A stretch of 64,000 nucleotides of DNA from Muribaculaceae bacterium (GTDB lineage: Bacteria > Bacteroidota > Bacteroidia > Bacteroidales > Muribaculaceae), in the NCBI GenBank assembly GCA_017548365.1, contig JAFZAC010000024.1, positions 91,789 through 155,788 on the forward strand, in the 5' to 3' direction. The notes beneath the pieces are model-generated. The model was not told where the DNA came from, did not search any database, and was given only the letters and a program-made list of their open reading frames with translations. This document shows positions 35,978 through 44,666 of this stretch, piece after piece. How positions within the stretch are numbered: the first letter of the stretch is position 1; the number at the start of each line of letters is the position of its first letter. The position numbers and the translations under genes are program-made.

Positions 35978-36406
35978 ATGTTATCACAAAAAACAGATTT
36001 CGCTCTCCCCGGCATCAAGTCGATAGCATACGTTCCGTGTGAGCTCGCTCAACGGAACAGCGACTTGAAATGCCTGGCTTCTCTGCCAGTGAGAGTGTTC
36101 ACCACTCCTATCCCTATTATTATAAAAGGAGATGCCACATGCAGCACAGTATCGCAGTATGACAACAACGGCAGGTATGAGGTGACGACTCTGCGTTTTG
36201 ACACTCTCACACCAATTCCGACGCACAAGCACATCGCTTTTATAGTGACCGACACGAATGACCATCCTTTTTTGGTCGGACTGAAGGAGGCTCCATACCC
36301 TGTGGTGAAAATCTCACACACCACAGGAACTCCGAGTGGAGATCCTGCTGTTTTGACCTATGAAGTGACCTTCAAGGCACTGAAATCCCTTATTCCACTA
36401 TGGTAA
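35978..36406 (+). CDS. Unknown phage-type protein, possibly a head or connector component
   Basis: 142 aa, mostly beta strand by pattern (VRVFTTPIPIIIKGD; YEVTTLRFDTLTPIPTHKHIAFIV), no signal peptide. It lies 71 bases before the protease gene at the start of the virion gene block. Length and pattern suggest a small structural or completion protein, but this is inference; no motif identifies it. Confidence 0.65.
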   Translation: MLSQKTDFALPGIKSIAYVPCELAQRNSDLKCLASLPVRVFTTPIPIIIKGDATCSTVSQYDNNGRYEVTTLRFDTLTPIPTHKHIAFIVTDTNDHPFLVGLKEAPYPVVKISHTTGTPSGDPAVLTYEVTFKALKSLIPLW

Positions 36407-36447
36407 TCAGCGGATAAACCGTCTTTTACCACCTCTTTTATAGGGGG

Positions 36448-36455
36448 TAATTTTG
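36448..36455 (+). promoter_or_regulatory. -7 box for the capsid operon
   Basis: TAATTTTG, 22 bases before the protease start at 36478. Confidence 0.6.
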
Positions 36456-36477
36456 TGGCATAATAAAACATTTTACT

Positions 36478-37563
36478 ATGCCACAATCTCAATACCATCT
36501 TCATCTGAAAGGCTATGTCGGAGGAATCGACTTCGACCGCAACTATGTGGACTATGTGCTGGCCAAGAACAAGGACAGCCAAGTCCATGTGTTGATTGAC
36601 AGCTTGGGTGGCTCGCTCGCCACTGCTCTATCCATCGCCAGCGCATTCAAGCAGCACGGCGATGTGACTGTGCACTTTGTGGGGATGAACGCAAGTGCGG
36701 CAACAGTCGCTTCACTGGGTGCCAAACATATCTCCATCGACTCGTCGGCGATGTACCTGGTGCATAAATGCAGCGCGGAGTTCTTCGAGTGGGGAAACCT
36801 GAACGCTGACCAGCTGGCGCAGGTACGCGACAACTGCGAGGCTGCCATCCGTGATTTGAACAAGCTGGACAACAACGTGGCAACGATGTACGCCGGCAAA
36901 TGCAGCAAGGACCAGAAGGATCTGCTGGAACTGATGCGTGAAGGTGGATGGCTGACAGCTGCCGAAGCACTGGAATGGGGCTTCGTGGATGAGGTCACTG
37001 ACTTCAACGAGGAGAAACCGGTTCTTACCGATGCTGTGGCTTCGGCTATGGCAGCGGCTGGTATGCCTATACCCAACATCCCGACTGACAGCAATGAGTC
37101 GCTGTTTGCCCGCTTCCTCGCTGCACTGACATCATTGTTCAAGCCAGGGAAGTTTGTGGCTCCAGCCGAGAGGCAGGAAACGAAAGCTGAACAGGAAGAT
37201 GAGTGTAACGAGAATGAAGAGAACCTTGAAGTTAATAAATATTGTAAACCCGAATCTATCACTATGAACCAAACACAGTCCTTTTCGCTCTTGGGCAAGG
37301 TCCTCAACGTTGAGGGCTTTGCCGTGGGTGAGAACGGCGTGACTCTCTCTATCGAGCAGATGCAGCAGGTGGAGAACGCTCTTGCCGAGCGCGACAGACG
37401 TAACACCGAACTCACCGAGCAGGTTGATGCACTAAAGGCAGCTCCTGCGGAGAAATCAAACTCAGTGGTTGATGCACCACACGAGCAGAACGAGTCCTCG
37501 CAGTTCGAGGGCTTCGTGAAAACAGTGAACACTGCAAAAGAATTGTTTAATCAAGTACCTTAA
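36478..37563 (+). CDS. ClpP-type prohead protease fused to a scaffold domain
   Basis: 361 aa. Residues ~1-190 form a ClpP-like serine protease: LIDSLGGSLATALSIASA, then the nucleophile Ser in GMNASAATVASLGA, and the His in YLVHKCSAEFF. The ~170-residue C-terminus is acidic and has a coiled coil (LSIEQMQQVENALAERDRR), like capsid scaffolds that the protease cuts away during maturation. It is directly upstream of the capsid gene (12 bases), as in HK97-fold phages. Confidence 0.85.
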   Translation: MPQSQYHLHLKGYVGGIDFDRNYVDYVLAKNKDSQVHVLIDSLGGSLATALSIASAFKQHGDVTVHFVGMNASAATVASLGAKHISIDSSAMYLVHKCSAEFFEWGNLNADQLAQVRDNCEAAIRDLNKLDNNVATMYAGKCSKDQKDLLELMREGGWLTAAEALEWGFVDEVTDFNEEKPVLTDAVASAMAAAGMPIPNIPTDSNESLFARFLAALTSLFKPGKFVAPAERQETKAEQEDECNENEENLEVNKYCKPESITMNQTQSFSLLGKVLNVEGFAVGENGVTLSIEQMQQVENALAERDRRNTELTEQVDALKAAPAEKSNSVVDAPHEQNESSQFEGFVKTVNTAKELFNQVP

Positions 37564-37575
37564 ATCTACATCACT

Positions 37576-38541
37576 ATGGCAGGACAACTAATTGCTATCC
37601 CGCTTCCTGAATTCCAGGAGGCGGCTACTAAATGGCGCAAGGAGCTCCTATACCAGCCTATCATCGGCTGCCACGACACCTTGCAGCACATGACACCCCG
37701 CCCCGGCATCCGTTACAAGGAGAATGTGGGCACCATCAGCGGAACTGCACAGTTCGCACCCTACAAGCCTTCACGCTCGTCTGACTTCAACCTGAACGTG
37801 GAATACCGTACCCTTGAGACTTTCATGGGATCGGTACACTGCAAGTTCGAGCCTAACTCGGCAGCTTCGACTATCCTCGGCTATATGGCGGCCACTAAGG
37901 GTGACGGTCAAATGCGTGCGCCTACAGCACTCCATGTGCTGACTCTCATCGCCAAGGGGCTCTCTGAGACTCTTAACGATGCAATCTGGAACGGTGAGCG
38001 TAATGCCAACGGCGATACCACTCATGACCTGTTCGACGGTTTCGACACCATCACTCAGATGGAGATCGACGATGACAACATCAGTGTAGCCAACAAGAAC
38101 TACATGCAGCTGGAGGAGGAAATCACTACCGCCAATGCACTCGACATAGCTAAGGAGATTCTCTACTCGCTCGACCCGAGACTGCGTGCGCAGGATCTGA
38201 ACATGTACTGCTCGCAGGACTTCGCTGACAAGTACAACGAGGCTATGCTGCTCACTCATGCTGGTATCAACTACTACAACCAGTTCGGACAGAACACGGT
38301 TGAAGGTAGCAACGGCAAGCTTCACATCGTGCCCCTGTTCAACAAGGCTGACAGCAAGTTCATTCACGTGACTCCCAAGAGCAACATGCTGGTGGGCTTT
38401 GACCAGATGAGCGACATCGAGAGCGTGATGGTGAAGGAGTATGAGCCTTTCATCCTCTCATACATCGCCACAATGTTCTTCGGCGTGCAGTTCGAGAGCA
38501 TCGACTACCGCAGAATGAAGGTGATTGAGCTAGCAGCTTGA
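37576..38541 (+). CDS. Major capsid protein (HK97-fold candidate)
   Basis: 321 aa. Position after the protease-scaffold gene, size and composition fit a major capsid protein. N-terminal arm (AIPLPEFQEAATKWRKELL) precedes an E-loop-like segment (GIRYKENVGTISGTAQFAPYK) and a C-terminal A-domain-like part (YNQFGQNTVEGSNGKLHIVPLF; MSDIESVMVKEYEPFILSY). No cross-link Lys/Asn pair can be assigned from sequence alone. A helper-dependent satellite or a full phage would both use it. Confidence 0.8.
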   Translation: MAGQLIAIPLPEFQEAATKWRKELLYQPIIGCHDTLQHMTPRPGIRYKENVGTISGTAQFAPYKPSRSSDFNLNVEYRTLETFMGSVHCKFEPNSAASTILGYMAATKGDGQMRAPTALHVLTLIAKGLSETLNDAIWNGERNANGDTTHDLFDGFDTITQMEIDDDNISVANKNYMQLEEEITTANALDIAKEILYSLDPRLRAQDLNMYCSQDFADKYNEAMLLTHAGINYYNQFGQNTVEGSNGKLHIVPLFNKADSKFIHVTPKSNMLVGFDQMSDIESVMVKEYEPFILSYIATMFFGVQFESIDYRRMKVIELAA

Positions 38542-38576
38542 ACCAATAATCACTAATCTATAACTAATCGAAGATT

Positions 38577-39194
38577 ATGGCAAATTGCACATCAATACAA
38601 CGCTCGCTCGCTTGGTGTCAGGGAACTCCAGAACTCCCTGGCATCAAGAGACGAATCTACTATATCAGCAAGGACCAGATCGTGAGCTGGCCGACAATGA
38701 CTCATGATCCTATCGGCAGACTGACCAACGCCGCATACCGCGGCAATTTTGAGCTGGTTGCTGATGCTTCGTGGAAGTATATTGACATCCTTCCAGATAA
38801 GTCACAGCTGACTAGCGAGGCGCAGGGTGAGTACCCTAGTCAGACTCAACTGAACAAGCTGACTGCTGTTCATCCGGGTGTGGGTGTGGAGGCTTCAGCT
38901 CTCGCTGCCTATGTGAACAACTGCGACTGCGTGTACCTCGTGGAGACAGTACGCGGCAAATACCGTGTTGTGGGAAGCGAGAAATGGCAGGTGAAATCGA
39001 CTGTGGCGCAAGACCTGGGTCAAGGTGCTACCGGCACCACGAGCACCACCCTCAATGTAGAGGCTACTGATGAGTGCCCCGCCCCATTCTACGAGGGCAA
39101 GATTGAGACTGAGGATGGAATAATCTATCCAAATCAGTCACCCGCTGAACCTCTGCTGGATGGAGATGATAATGGGGAAGAACCTGATCCTTGA
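38577..39194 (+). CDS. Tail-tube-like structural protein
   Basis: 205 aa. The N-terminal SIQRSLAWCQGTPELPGIKRRIYYI opening and the central KYRVVGSEKWQVKSTVAQDLGQGA segment resemble major tail-tube proteins of Bacteroidota siphophages. It ends in an acidic tail (LLDGDDNGEEPDP). It lies 35 bases after the capsid gene. If it is a tube protein the element once had, or has, tail genes. I am not sure; another head-associated protein is possible. Confidence 0.6.
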   Translation: MANCTSIQRSLAWCQGTPELPGIKRRIYYISKDQIVSWPTMTHDPIGRLTNAAYRGNFELVADASWKYIDILPDKSQLTSEAQGEYPSQTQLNKLTAVHPGVGVEASALAAYVNNCDCVYLVETVRGKYRVVGSEKWQVKSTVAQDLGQGATGTTSTTLNVEATDECPAPFYEGKIETEDGIIYPNQSPAEPLLDGDDNGEEPDP

Positions 39195-39226
39195 TGGCAG
39201 TCTATGAACAATAGGTAGTATTTCTC

Positions 39227-39886
39227 ATGATAGACGAGAGAACCGCCATCGACATGGAGGGAGTGTTGAGTGAATTGACGTTCCCAGAGGTCGGTGATGG
39301 TTCTCTCGTCGTTGATACACATCAGAAGGAGAGCAAGGCGATTCAGAAGGATCTGTTTGCGGTGAACAAACGCCGCTCATGGGATAAGACTGTTGAGGCA
39401 AGGTGCGACTTCACTTATAAGCTAAGTCTCACTCGACGCTCAGATGTGGACTTTATCTCCATCTGGAAGAAGTCGGTATATGGCCGTACATTGACGGACA
39501 TCAAGAGTGACCCTGCAATGGTGGAGTTCTTTGCGGAGAGCATAACTCCAGTGATAAGCGAAACATTGGGCTACCACCTCGCTGATGGTTCGTGGGCAGT
39601 ATGCACCTCACCGAAACGAAGGCATCGTGAGAAGAACTTTGCCACATTGATTAGTGAGCGAATTGCCGCTACTTTAGGGATTCCTTTCTATGAGGATGTG
39701 GCTCTATGCCACAGCAAACAGAGAGTGAATGCAGTGTTTGAGCTGAACAATCTGCCACAAGAGTCAAACATAATAGTGTTTGATGATTTCGTGACAACTG
39801 GGCAGACACTGGCCGGCATGAAGAAACTGCTCTCCTCTCTAAATAAAAATGCTGTTTTTTACTCAGCAATCAATAATAAGATATGA
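39227..39886 (+). CDS. Phosphoribosyltransferase-like protein
   Basis: 219 aa. The C-terminal half carries a phosphoribosyl-pyrophosphate binding motif: NIIVFDDFVTTGQTLAGMKK (two Asp then TTGQT), as in ComF and other PRTases. RHREKNFATLISERIA is the preceding flexible-loop region. The N-terminal ~100 residues match nothing I know. Substrate unknown: nucleotide salvage or DNA base modification are both possible. Odd inside a virion gene block. Its stop overlaps the next start (ATGA). Confidence 0.75.
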   Translation: MIDERTAIDMEGVLSELTFPEVGDGSLVVDTHQKESKAIQKDLFAVNKRRSWDKTVEARCDFTYKLSLTRRSDVDFISIWKKSVYGRTLTDIKSDPAMVEFFAESITPVISETLGYHLADGSWAVCTSPKRRHREKNFATLISERIAATLGIPFYEDVALCHSKQRVNAVFELNNLPQESNIIVFDDFVTTGQTLAGMKKLLSSLNKNAVFYSAINNKI

Positions 39887-40623
39887 TTATGGACAACAAT
39901 TTTACAAAACAAGTTCAGGACTGGCTGAACACTCCATCCGCTGAACGTGACTATGAGCATGGGGCAATGCTACTTCTCAAACTAAATGGCAATCAGATAA
40001 TGTACCGCAATCTGACTATGCGCAGAACAAAGAAGGGTGAGGAGTTTATCGAATACCAGCTGAAGAAACGTCTCACATTCCGACTGAAGCAGGTGACGCA
40101 TGAGCAAGTTGAACAGATGCAGAAACAGGTGGATGGCATCGTGGTGAAGCGCAATCTGGAGAAACAAGCGTCTAAACCCACATCGGAATTCAAGACTGGT
40201 AAGCGTGCAGACCATGACAAACTGCCTGAAGAGATCCAGGCTCTATACGTTGAGAACCTTTCCATCGTGCAGAAGATGCGCGAACTCCACCTGAAGTTGA
40301 GATCGCTTTCTTTGGAAAATGCGACTTGCCCGGACAGTGAAAGATACCCGTTCCTGAAGGAATTGATTTCGCTTGACAAGAAACTGCACTCGAATTGGGA
40401 GGCATACGACCACTACACCGGTGCAGATGGTGAGCAGGTGATGACTGAGGACTTGCGTGAGCAGAGCAAACAGGCTGTCCGTATGATTAACCTCAATAAG
40501 AACCGGTATGCTAAGAAGCCAAGCGAGGAACTTAAAAGTAAGATCCTCGCGTGGTACGGTAAGGTTATCAATCCAACCGACAAGCTCACCGCTGAACTCA
40601 AAAACATCGGGGTTATTGAGTAG
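39883..40623 (+). CDS. Unknown phage-type protein with coiled coil
   Basis: 246 aa, soluble and highly charged. The middle has heptad-like stretches (QVTHEQVEQMQKQVDGIV; LYVENLSIVQKMRELHLKLRSL). The ATG at 39883 overlaps the PRTase stop; a second ATG at 39889 is equally likely. It lies between the PRTase and PLD-like genes in the same operon. No function can be given. Confidence 0.7.
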   Translation: MIMDNNFTKQVQDWLNTPSAERDYEHGAMLLLKLNGNQIMYRNLTMRRTKKGEEFIEYQLKKRLTFRLKQVTHEQVEQMQKQVDGIVVKRNLEKQASKPTSEFKTGKRADHDKLPEEIQALYVENLSIVQKMRELHLKLRSLSLENATCPDSERYPFLKELISLDKKLHSNWEAYDHYTGADGEQVMTEDLREQSKQAVRMINLNKNRYAKKPSEELKSKILAWYGKVINPTDKLTAELKNIGVIE

Positions 40624-40630
40624 CACAGAA

Positions 40631-40679
40631 ATAATAGCTTATAGCGATGCACCACGGCGTGTGAGCATTCCGCTATTAT
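40631..40679 (+). other. Hairpin in the gap between two phage genes
   Basis: ATAATAGC (40631-40638) pairs with GCTATTAT (40672-40679); ATGC and GCAT form a possible inner stem. No T-run follows, so it is more likely an RNA structure or processing site than a terminator. Confidence 0.45.
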
Positions 40680-40726
40680 CTCGCGTTCAAAAGCCTAGCA
40701 AACTTCCGCAAAGATAGTGATTGTCG

Positions 40727-41248
40727 ATGAGACGCAATGCAGACATAGGAGATTATTTGAAACCGATACGTGAAAATCCGTATCAGGCATATCTCTCTAA
40801 TGCCCTGCAGGTGGCAGACATCCTGGAATGGGTGCTGAAGCAGTTAGGCAAGTCCGAGGTTTGGCAGACCTCGTTCTCAATCTCTGAGGAGTTTATTCGC
40901 AGATTGTACTTTATCGAGAAGTCGGGACTTGTGACCAGGTTCAACCTTGTGCTGGACCACAAGGCGACTAACAAGACACTGAAACTTTGGGCGTTTATAA
41001 CACAGGTTATATCGACCACATACCTTGCTGACAACCACAGCAAAGTGCTGCTTGTCAAAAGTGAGCGTGGCGAGGTTGTCAGCATCATAACATCGCAGAA
41101 CCTCACAAGAGGTAACAGATGTGAGAGTGCCGTAGTGACTTCGGACAAGCAAATATTCGGCACTCTCTTTGAACAAATACAAGACTTAATAACTAATCAT
41201 TCGGTTCCACTAAATGACTTATTCAGAGACAGAATTGCAGCAGGTTGA
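40727..41248 (+). CDS. Phospholipase D-like (single HKD-type) protein
   Basis: 173 aa from the ATG at 40727 (a TTG at 40721 is less likely). The C-terminal half holds a PLD-superfamily half-site: His and Lys in NHSKVLLVK, then TSQNLTRGNRCE in place of the usual GSxN...E. The Asp expected after the HxK is absent. Members act as nucleases or phosphodiesterases, and some are inactive. It lies just before the terminase genes and overlaps the next one by 35 bases. Function unknown. Confidence 0.6.
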   Translation: MRRNADIGDYLKPIRENPYQAYLSNALQVADILEWVLKQLGKSEVWQTSFSISEEFIRRLYFIEKSGLVTRFNLVLDHKATNKTLKLWAFITQVISTTYLADNHSKVLLVKSERGEVVSIITSQNLTRGNRCESAVVTSDKQIFGTLFEQIQDLITNHSVPLNDLFRDRIAAG

Positions 41249-41489
41249 GCAGTTTGCATCAATCTACCTGAAGATATCGGATATGGCAGTGATACTCGGT
41301 GTTCCTGCAGAGGTACTGCGCTCGGATATTGCAGACCACAACACGGAGGTGAGTCTGCGCTACCGACGTGGGAAGGCGGCATCGAAAGTGAAACTGCTGC
41401 ATCAGGAGATGATGCTGGCGCAGGTAGGCTCGCCTCTTGCCATTGAGAATACTCACCGCAATTTGCTCGATATGGAGGATGATGAATGA
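41214..41489 (+). CDS. Small helix-turn-helix protein, terminase-associated
   Basis: 91 aa. LKISDMAVILGVPAEVLRSDI is an HTH-like segment seen in small proteins next to terminases. It overlaps the PLD-like gene and the next gene (four bases), so all three are coupled. It could be part of a small-terminase complex; this rests on position only. Confidence 0.65.
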   Translation: MTYSETELQQVEQFASIYLKISDMAVILGVPAEVLRSDIADHNTEVSLRYRRGKAASKVKLLHQEMMLAQVGSPLAIENTHRNLLDMEDDE

Positions 41490-42124
41490 GAAAACAAATC
41501 AAACCCATAGATGCGTGCAGGCTCGACCTGTTCACGAATGAAGACGAGCTGAGGGAGAAATACTCTGAACCGATAGCGTCCAGAGTGATGCGTATTCGTG
41601 AGGAATACAACTGGTTTCTCTCCAACCCTGACGCGAAAGACCGACAGTTTGTGGAGAATGCCATCGCACGCTTTGGCATCAACAGGACTCAGGCATTCAG
41701 CGATCTTGCCATTGTCAAGGCTCTACTGCCCCACCTGTCACAAGCGAGCCGTGACTTCCATCGCTACCGCTACAACGAGATGATTCTTGAGACGTTCCAG
41801 ATGGCGAAGAAACGCAAGGACACGAAGACGATGGAGAAGGCAGCATCCTCTTATGCGAAGTTCAACAGAGTTGACCTCGAAGATGAACAGGCTGTGCCTT
41901 ATGATCTTATAGTGGTGCAGCCTTTCACTGCCACTGATGACCCTTCTGTACTAGGTATAAAGCCTATGCCACGACTGCAGGAGCGTATTCAGCAACTCCT
42001 TCGTAAATACAAGGCAGAGAATATCGACATTGAGGATATAGAGTTTGAGGAAGCAGACCTTGAAGAGACATCACTATTCCCGGACAGCGATGATGGAAAA
42101 GCCAAAGAAGAAAATATACTTTAA
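41486..42124 (+). CDS. Putative small terminase subunit
   Basis: 212 aa. The N-terminal half is helical with an HTH-like region (RQFVENAIARFGINRTQAFSDLAIVKALL), and the C-terminus is acidic (NIDIEDIEFEEADLEE). It lies immediately before, and overlaps by 35 bases, the large terminase gene, which is the usual place of TerS. The acidic tail could contact TerL. The family is not recognised by name. Confidence 0.7.
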   Translation: MRKQIKPIDACRLDLFTNEDELREKYSEPIASRVMRIREEYNWFLSNPDAKDRQFVENAIARFGINRTQAFSDLAIVKALLPHLSQASRDFHRYRYNEMILETFQMAKKRKDTKTMEKAASSYAKFNRVDLEDEQAVPYDLIVVQPFTATDDPSVLGIKPMPRLQERIQQLLRKYKAENIDIEDIEFEEADLEETSLFPDSDDGKAKEENIL

Positions 42125-43724
42125 TGCGCCACAGCGATTGACGCAGCTTATAGGTGCCAATACCACCGTAATAGTGGCTGGGCGACGCACAGGCAAGACG
42201 GACTCGATAGCATCGCCTTTCGTGCTCCGCAATATGCAACGGATGGCTGGCTCTACTGGTGGCATAGTGGTGCCAACGTATAAGCACGGACTGACAAATA
42301 CAATACCTGGTTTGCTGGCAGCATGGAAAAGATGGGGGTATATAAACGGCATCCATTATGTGATTGGACGTAAGCCTCCTAAATCTTTCGGGAAGCCTAT
42401 AATCGAACCTGCCGAATATGAACATGTGATATCATTCTATAACGGTTCTTGTGCCATCATAATCTCACAGGACAGGCCTGGCTCCAGTAACTCGCTGACG
42501 CTTTCGTGGCTGTTGATTGACGAAGCGAAGTTCATTGACTATGAACGTTTGAAAGATGAGACGCTCCCAGCGAATGGCGGCATCAAGTCATATTTCGGTC
42601 ATCATTCATATAACCACTCGGTGATGATTCTCTCGGATATGCCACAGACGCAGAAAGGCAGTTGGTTCCTGCATTATCAGGATAAAATGGACAAAGAGCT
42701 TATCGAGACGATAAAAGGTACAATCTATGAGATATGGAAAGTGAAAGAGCGCATAAGGAAACTCAATGCCAATGGAGAGGAGGTGCCGAAATACCTGCGC
42801 AAATACTTAAGGCTGTTGGACACATACCTTAACAAGATGCGCTCAGTGGCGGTGTACTATAAGGAATACTCGTCGATTGAGAATCTGCAGCTGCTTGGTG
42901 AGTCATACATCAAGCAGATGAAACGAGACCTTACTCCAAAGACTTTCCAAACCTCAATTCTCTGCCAAAGGATAGGAATCGCCAAAGATGGATTCTATTC
43001 TTCTATGCGTGAAGCCCACAAGTATAACGCCAGTGATTTCGAGTATCTGGACTCTCTCGGGTATGACTTCAATGAGAGTCAGCTGGACTGCAGAGCGGAC
43101 AAAGACCTTAGTCCATTTCAGCCCATTTGCATCGGTATGGACTACAACGCTAACATCAATTGGATAGTGGCTGGGCAGCCATCAGGACGCAGACTGAACG
43201 TGATTAAGTCGTTCTACACTAAGTTTGAGCGCAAGATTCCTGCATTGATTGATGACTTCTGCCGCTACTACGCCCAACATAAGAACAAAACTGTGGTTTA
43301 CTACTATGACAGCACAGCTCTTGGTGGCAATTATGCCGTGAATGAGCAGGACTTCCACTGGGTGGTGTGCCATGAGTTTGAGCGTCATGGATGGCAGGTT
43401 GAGGACGTGAACCTAGGCAACCCGATGCGCCATGATGAGAAATACCTACTGATAAACCAGGGGTTCGCAGGCAAGCAGAGGTTGATGCCGTTCTTCAACC
43501 GCCAAAATAATGATGACCTGATACTGGCGATTCAGACAGCTGGAGTGAGACGTGGGCGTAATGGCTTCCGTAAGGATAAAGGCGGTGAGAAACTCGCAGA
43601 GACGGAGGAAGATCTGCTGCAGCACCGCACAGATGGCACGGATGCCTTCGACACTCTTTATATCGGTTGTGAGAAATTCCCCTATCGAGATTCCTTTGGT
43701 TTCAATTCCAGTGGGGTACTTTAA
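42090..43724 (+). CDS. Phage terminase large subunit
   Basis: 544 aa. The ATPase part has Walker A VAGRRTGKT (residues ~29-37) and Walker B LLIDEAKF (~140-147). The RNase H-like nuclease part has CIGMDYNANINWIVAG (Asp ~351) and YYYDSTALGGNYAV (Asp ~405). It packages DNA into procapsids. ATGs at 42090 and 42093 are both possible. In most phages the portal gene follows; here the defence island begins instead. Confidence 0.9.
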   Translation: MMEKPKKKIYFNAPQRLTQLIGANTTVIVAGRRTGKTDSIASPFVLRNMQRMAGSTGGIVVPTYKHGLTNTIPGLLAAWKRWGYINGIHYVIGRKPPKSFGKPIIEPAEYEHVISFYNGSCAIIISQDRPGSSNSLTLSWLLIDEAKFIDYERLKDETLPANGGIKSYFGHHSYNHSVMILSDMPQTQKGSWFLHYQDKMDKELIETIKGTIYEIWKVKERIRKLNANGEEVPKYLRKYLRLLDTYLNKMRSVAVYYKEYSSIENLQLLGESYIKQMKRDLTPKTFQTSILCQRIGIAKDGFYSSMREAHKYNASDFEYLDSLGYDFNESQLDCRADKDLSPFQPICIGMDYNANINWIVAGQPSGRRLNVIKSFYTKFERKIPALIDDFCRYYAQHKNKTVVYYYDSTALGGNYAVNEQDFHWVVCHEFERHGWQVEDVNLGNPMRHDEKYLLINQGFAGKQRLMPFFNRQNNDDLILAIQTAGVRRGRNGFRKDKGGEKLAETEEDLLQHRTDGTDAFDTLYIGCEKFPYRDSFGFNSSGVL

Positions 43725-43738
43725 TGAATAAATATTTG

Positions 43739-43746
43739 TATTTTTG
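43739..43746 (+). promoter_or_regulatory. -7 box for the first ASCH gene
   Basis: TATTTTTG; the leader to the ATG at 43869 is 122 bases and holds a small GACCA/TGGTC hairpin near 43835. Confidence 0.5.
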
Positions 43747-43868
43747 TATAAAATATTCACAGGATCTAGAAGCATCAACTCAAAGAAATCAAGTCCTTCA
43801 TATCTTTGGTTTATTTTTGTGGATTTTTGCCCTGACCACGTTGGTCTGTGGTGAAAATAATTAATCAA

Positions 43869-44609
43869 ATGTACATAGTACTAGTACCTCTTCCCTACGC
43901 CCTACTAATGGCCGCAGGGATAATGCCCATTGCCAGCATAAAATGGCAACAGAAGGCACCGCCGTGCCGAGTGTTAATCTGTTCAGTCCAATCGAAAAAA
44001 CCGCTCTCGTCGTACCCCGTTGAGTGGCAAATGATTGCACACAACGCACAAGTGTTTGGGAACATCCCACACTACGTCGATCAAGCAGTCAATGCGATTG
44101 TCGGTTGGGCTGACATTGCGTCGAATGGCATAATCCCCAAAGTCTGGGACTATGGAGAGCAGTTGTTCCAAACTTTTAACGCTCACACGCTGGATAAGCC
44201 TGTTTTCTGTAACATCAAGCAGGAAGGTATCGACCTTAGATTTTCGCCTGATGATTTCATTGCCCATCGTAAGAAATTATTTCACATCTTCAACTTGGGC
44301 ACCACCCTTTTTGTGCCTGTCAATGCTCGCATCTGGGAGCAGTCTGCTCATGGCACGTCTTTCACTATCGACCTTATTGGTGAGGCAGCAAAATGCCTTA
44401 TCACAGAGGCAGACACCTTGCGTGAGTACGACTCTGTTGTTATCTGCTACAACGGCATGTACCGCGAATTTGAGTTCTCCAGCCGAAACTGCATCACTCC
44501 AAGTCTTGATGAGAAAGGAAAACTCAAAATGTACCACAGTGTTTTGCGTGGAGAGAAAACAGCGAAAACAAGCGTTGTTCTCTTCCTCGAAGATGAGTTG
44601 GACACCTGA
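43869..44609 (+). CDS. Degenerate ASCH-domain protein, paralogue of the next gene
   Basis: 246 aa from the ATG at 43869, which lines up with Met1 of the gene at 45003; GTG starts upstream (43848) add residues with no counterpart. The two align along their whole length: LMAAGI against LIAAGI, PVEWQMI...GNIPHY against PIEWVQEI...GNIPDF, AIVGWADI against AIIGYFSI, and parallel C-terminal halves. The ASCH core QPWASLIAAG...ENRTW of its paralogue is eroded here (PLPYALLMAAG...ASIKW). ASCH domains are thought to bind RNA or modified nucleotides. It may have lost or changed its ligand. Confidence 0.7.
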   Translation: MYIVLVPLPYALLMAAGIMPIASIKWQQKAPPCRVLICSVQSKKPLSSYPVEWQMIAHNAQVFGNIPHYVDQAVNAIVGWADIASNGIIPKVWDYGEQLFQTFNAHTLDKPVFCNIKQEGIDLRFSPDDFIAHRKKLFHIFNLGTTLFVPVNARIWEQSAHGTSFTIDLIGEAAKCLITEADTLREYDSVVICYNGMYREFEFSSRNCITPSLDEKGKLKMYHSVLRGEKTAKTSVVLFLEDELDT

Positions 44610-44644
44610 ATTTTCATCTAGCTGTATGTAATTTGAAAAATAAT

Positions 44645-44666
44645 GTTTAACTTTGCAACGTTAAAC
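44645..44666. promoter_or_regulatory. Promoter inside an inverted repeat
   Basis: The -7 box TAACTTTG (44648-44655) sits inside GTTTAAC (44645-44651) and GTTAAAC (44660-44666), a perfect inverted repeat. This is how a repressor would cover a promoter. It points into the structured stretch that follows, not directly at a protein gene. Confidence 0.55.

Noticed and set aside
36552..37532. 326-codon open frame antisense to the protease-scaffold gene
   Set aside because: Ser/Ala-rich shadow of a biased coding sequence; the plus-strand gene has clear ClpP motifs.
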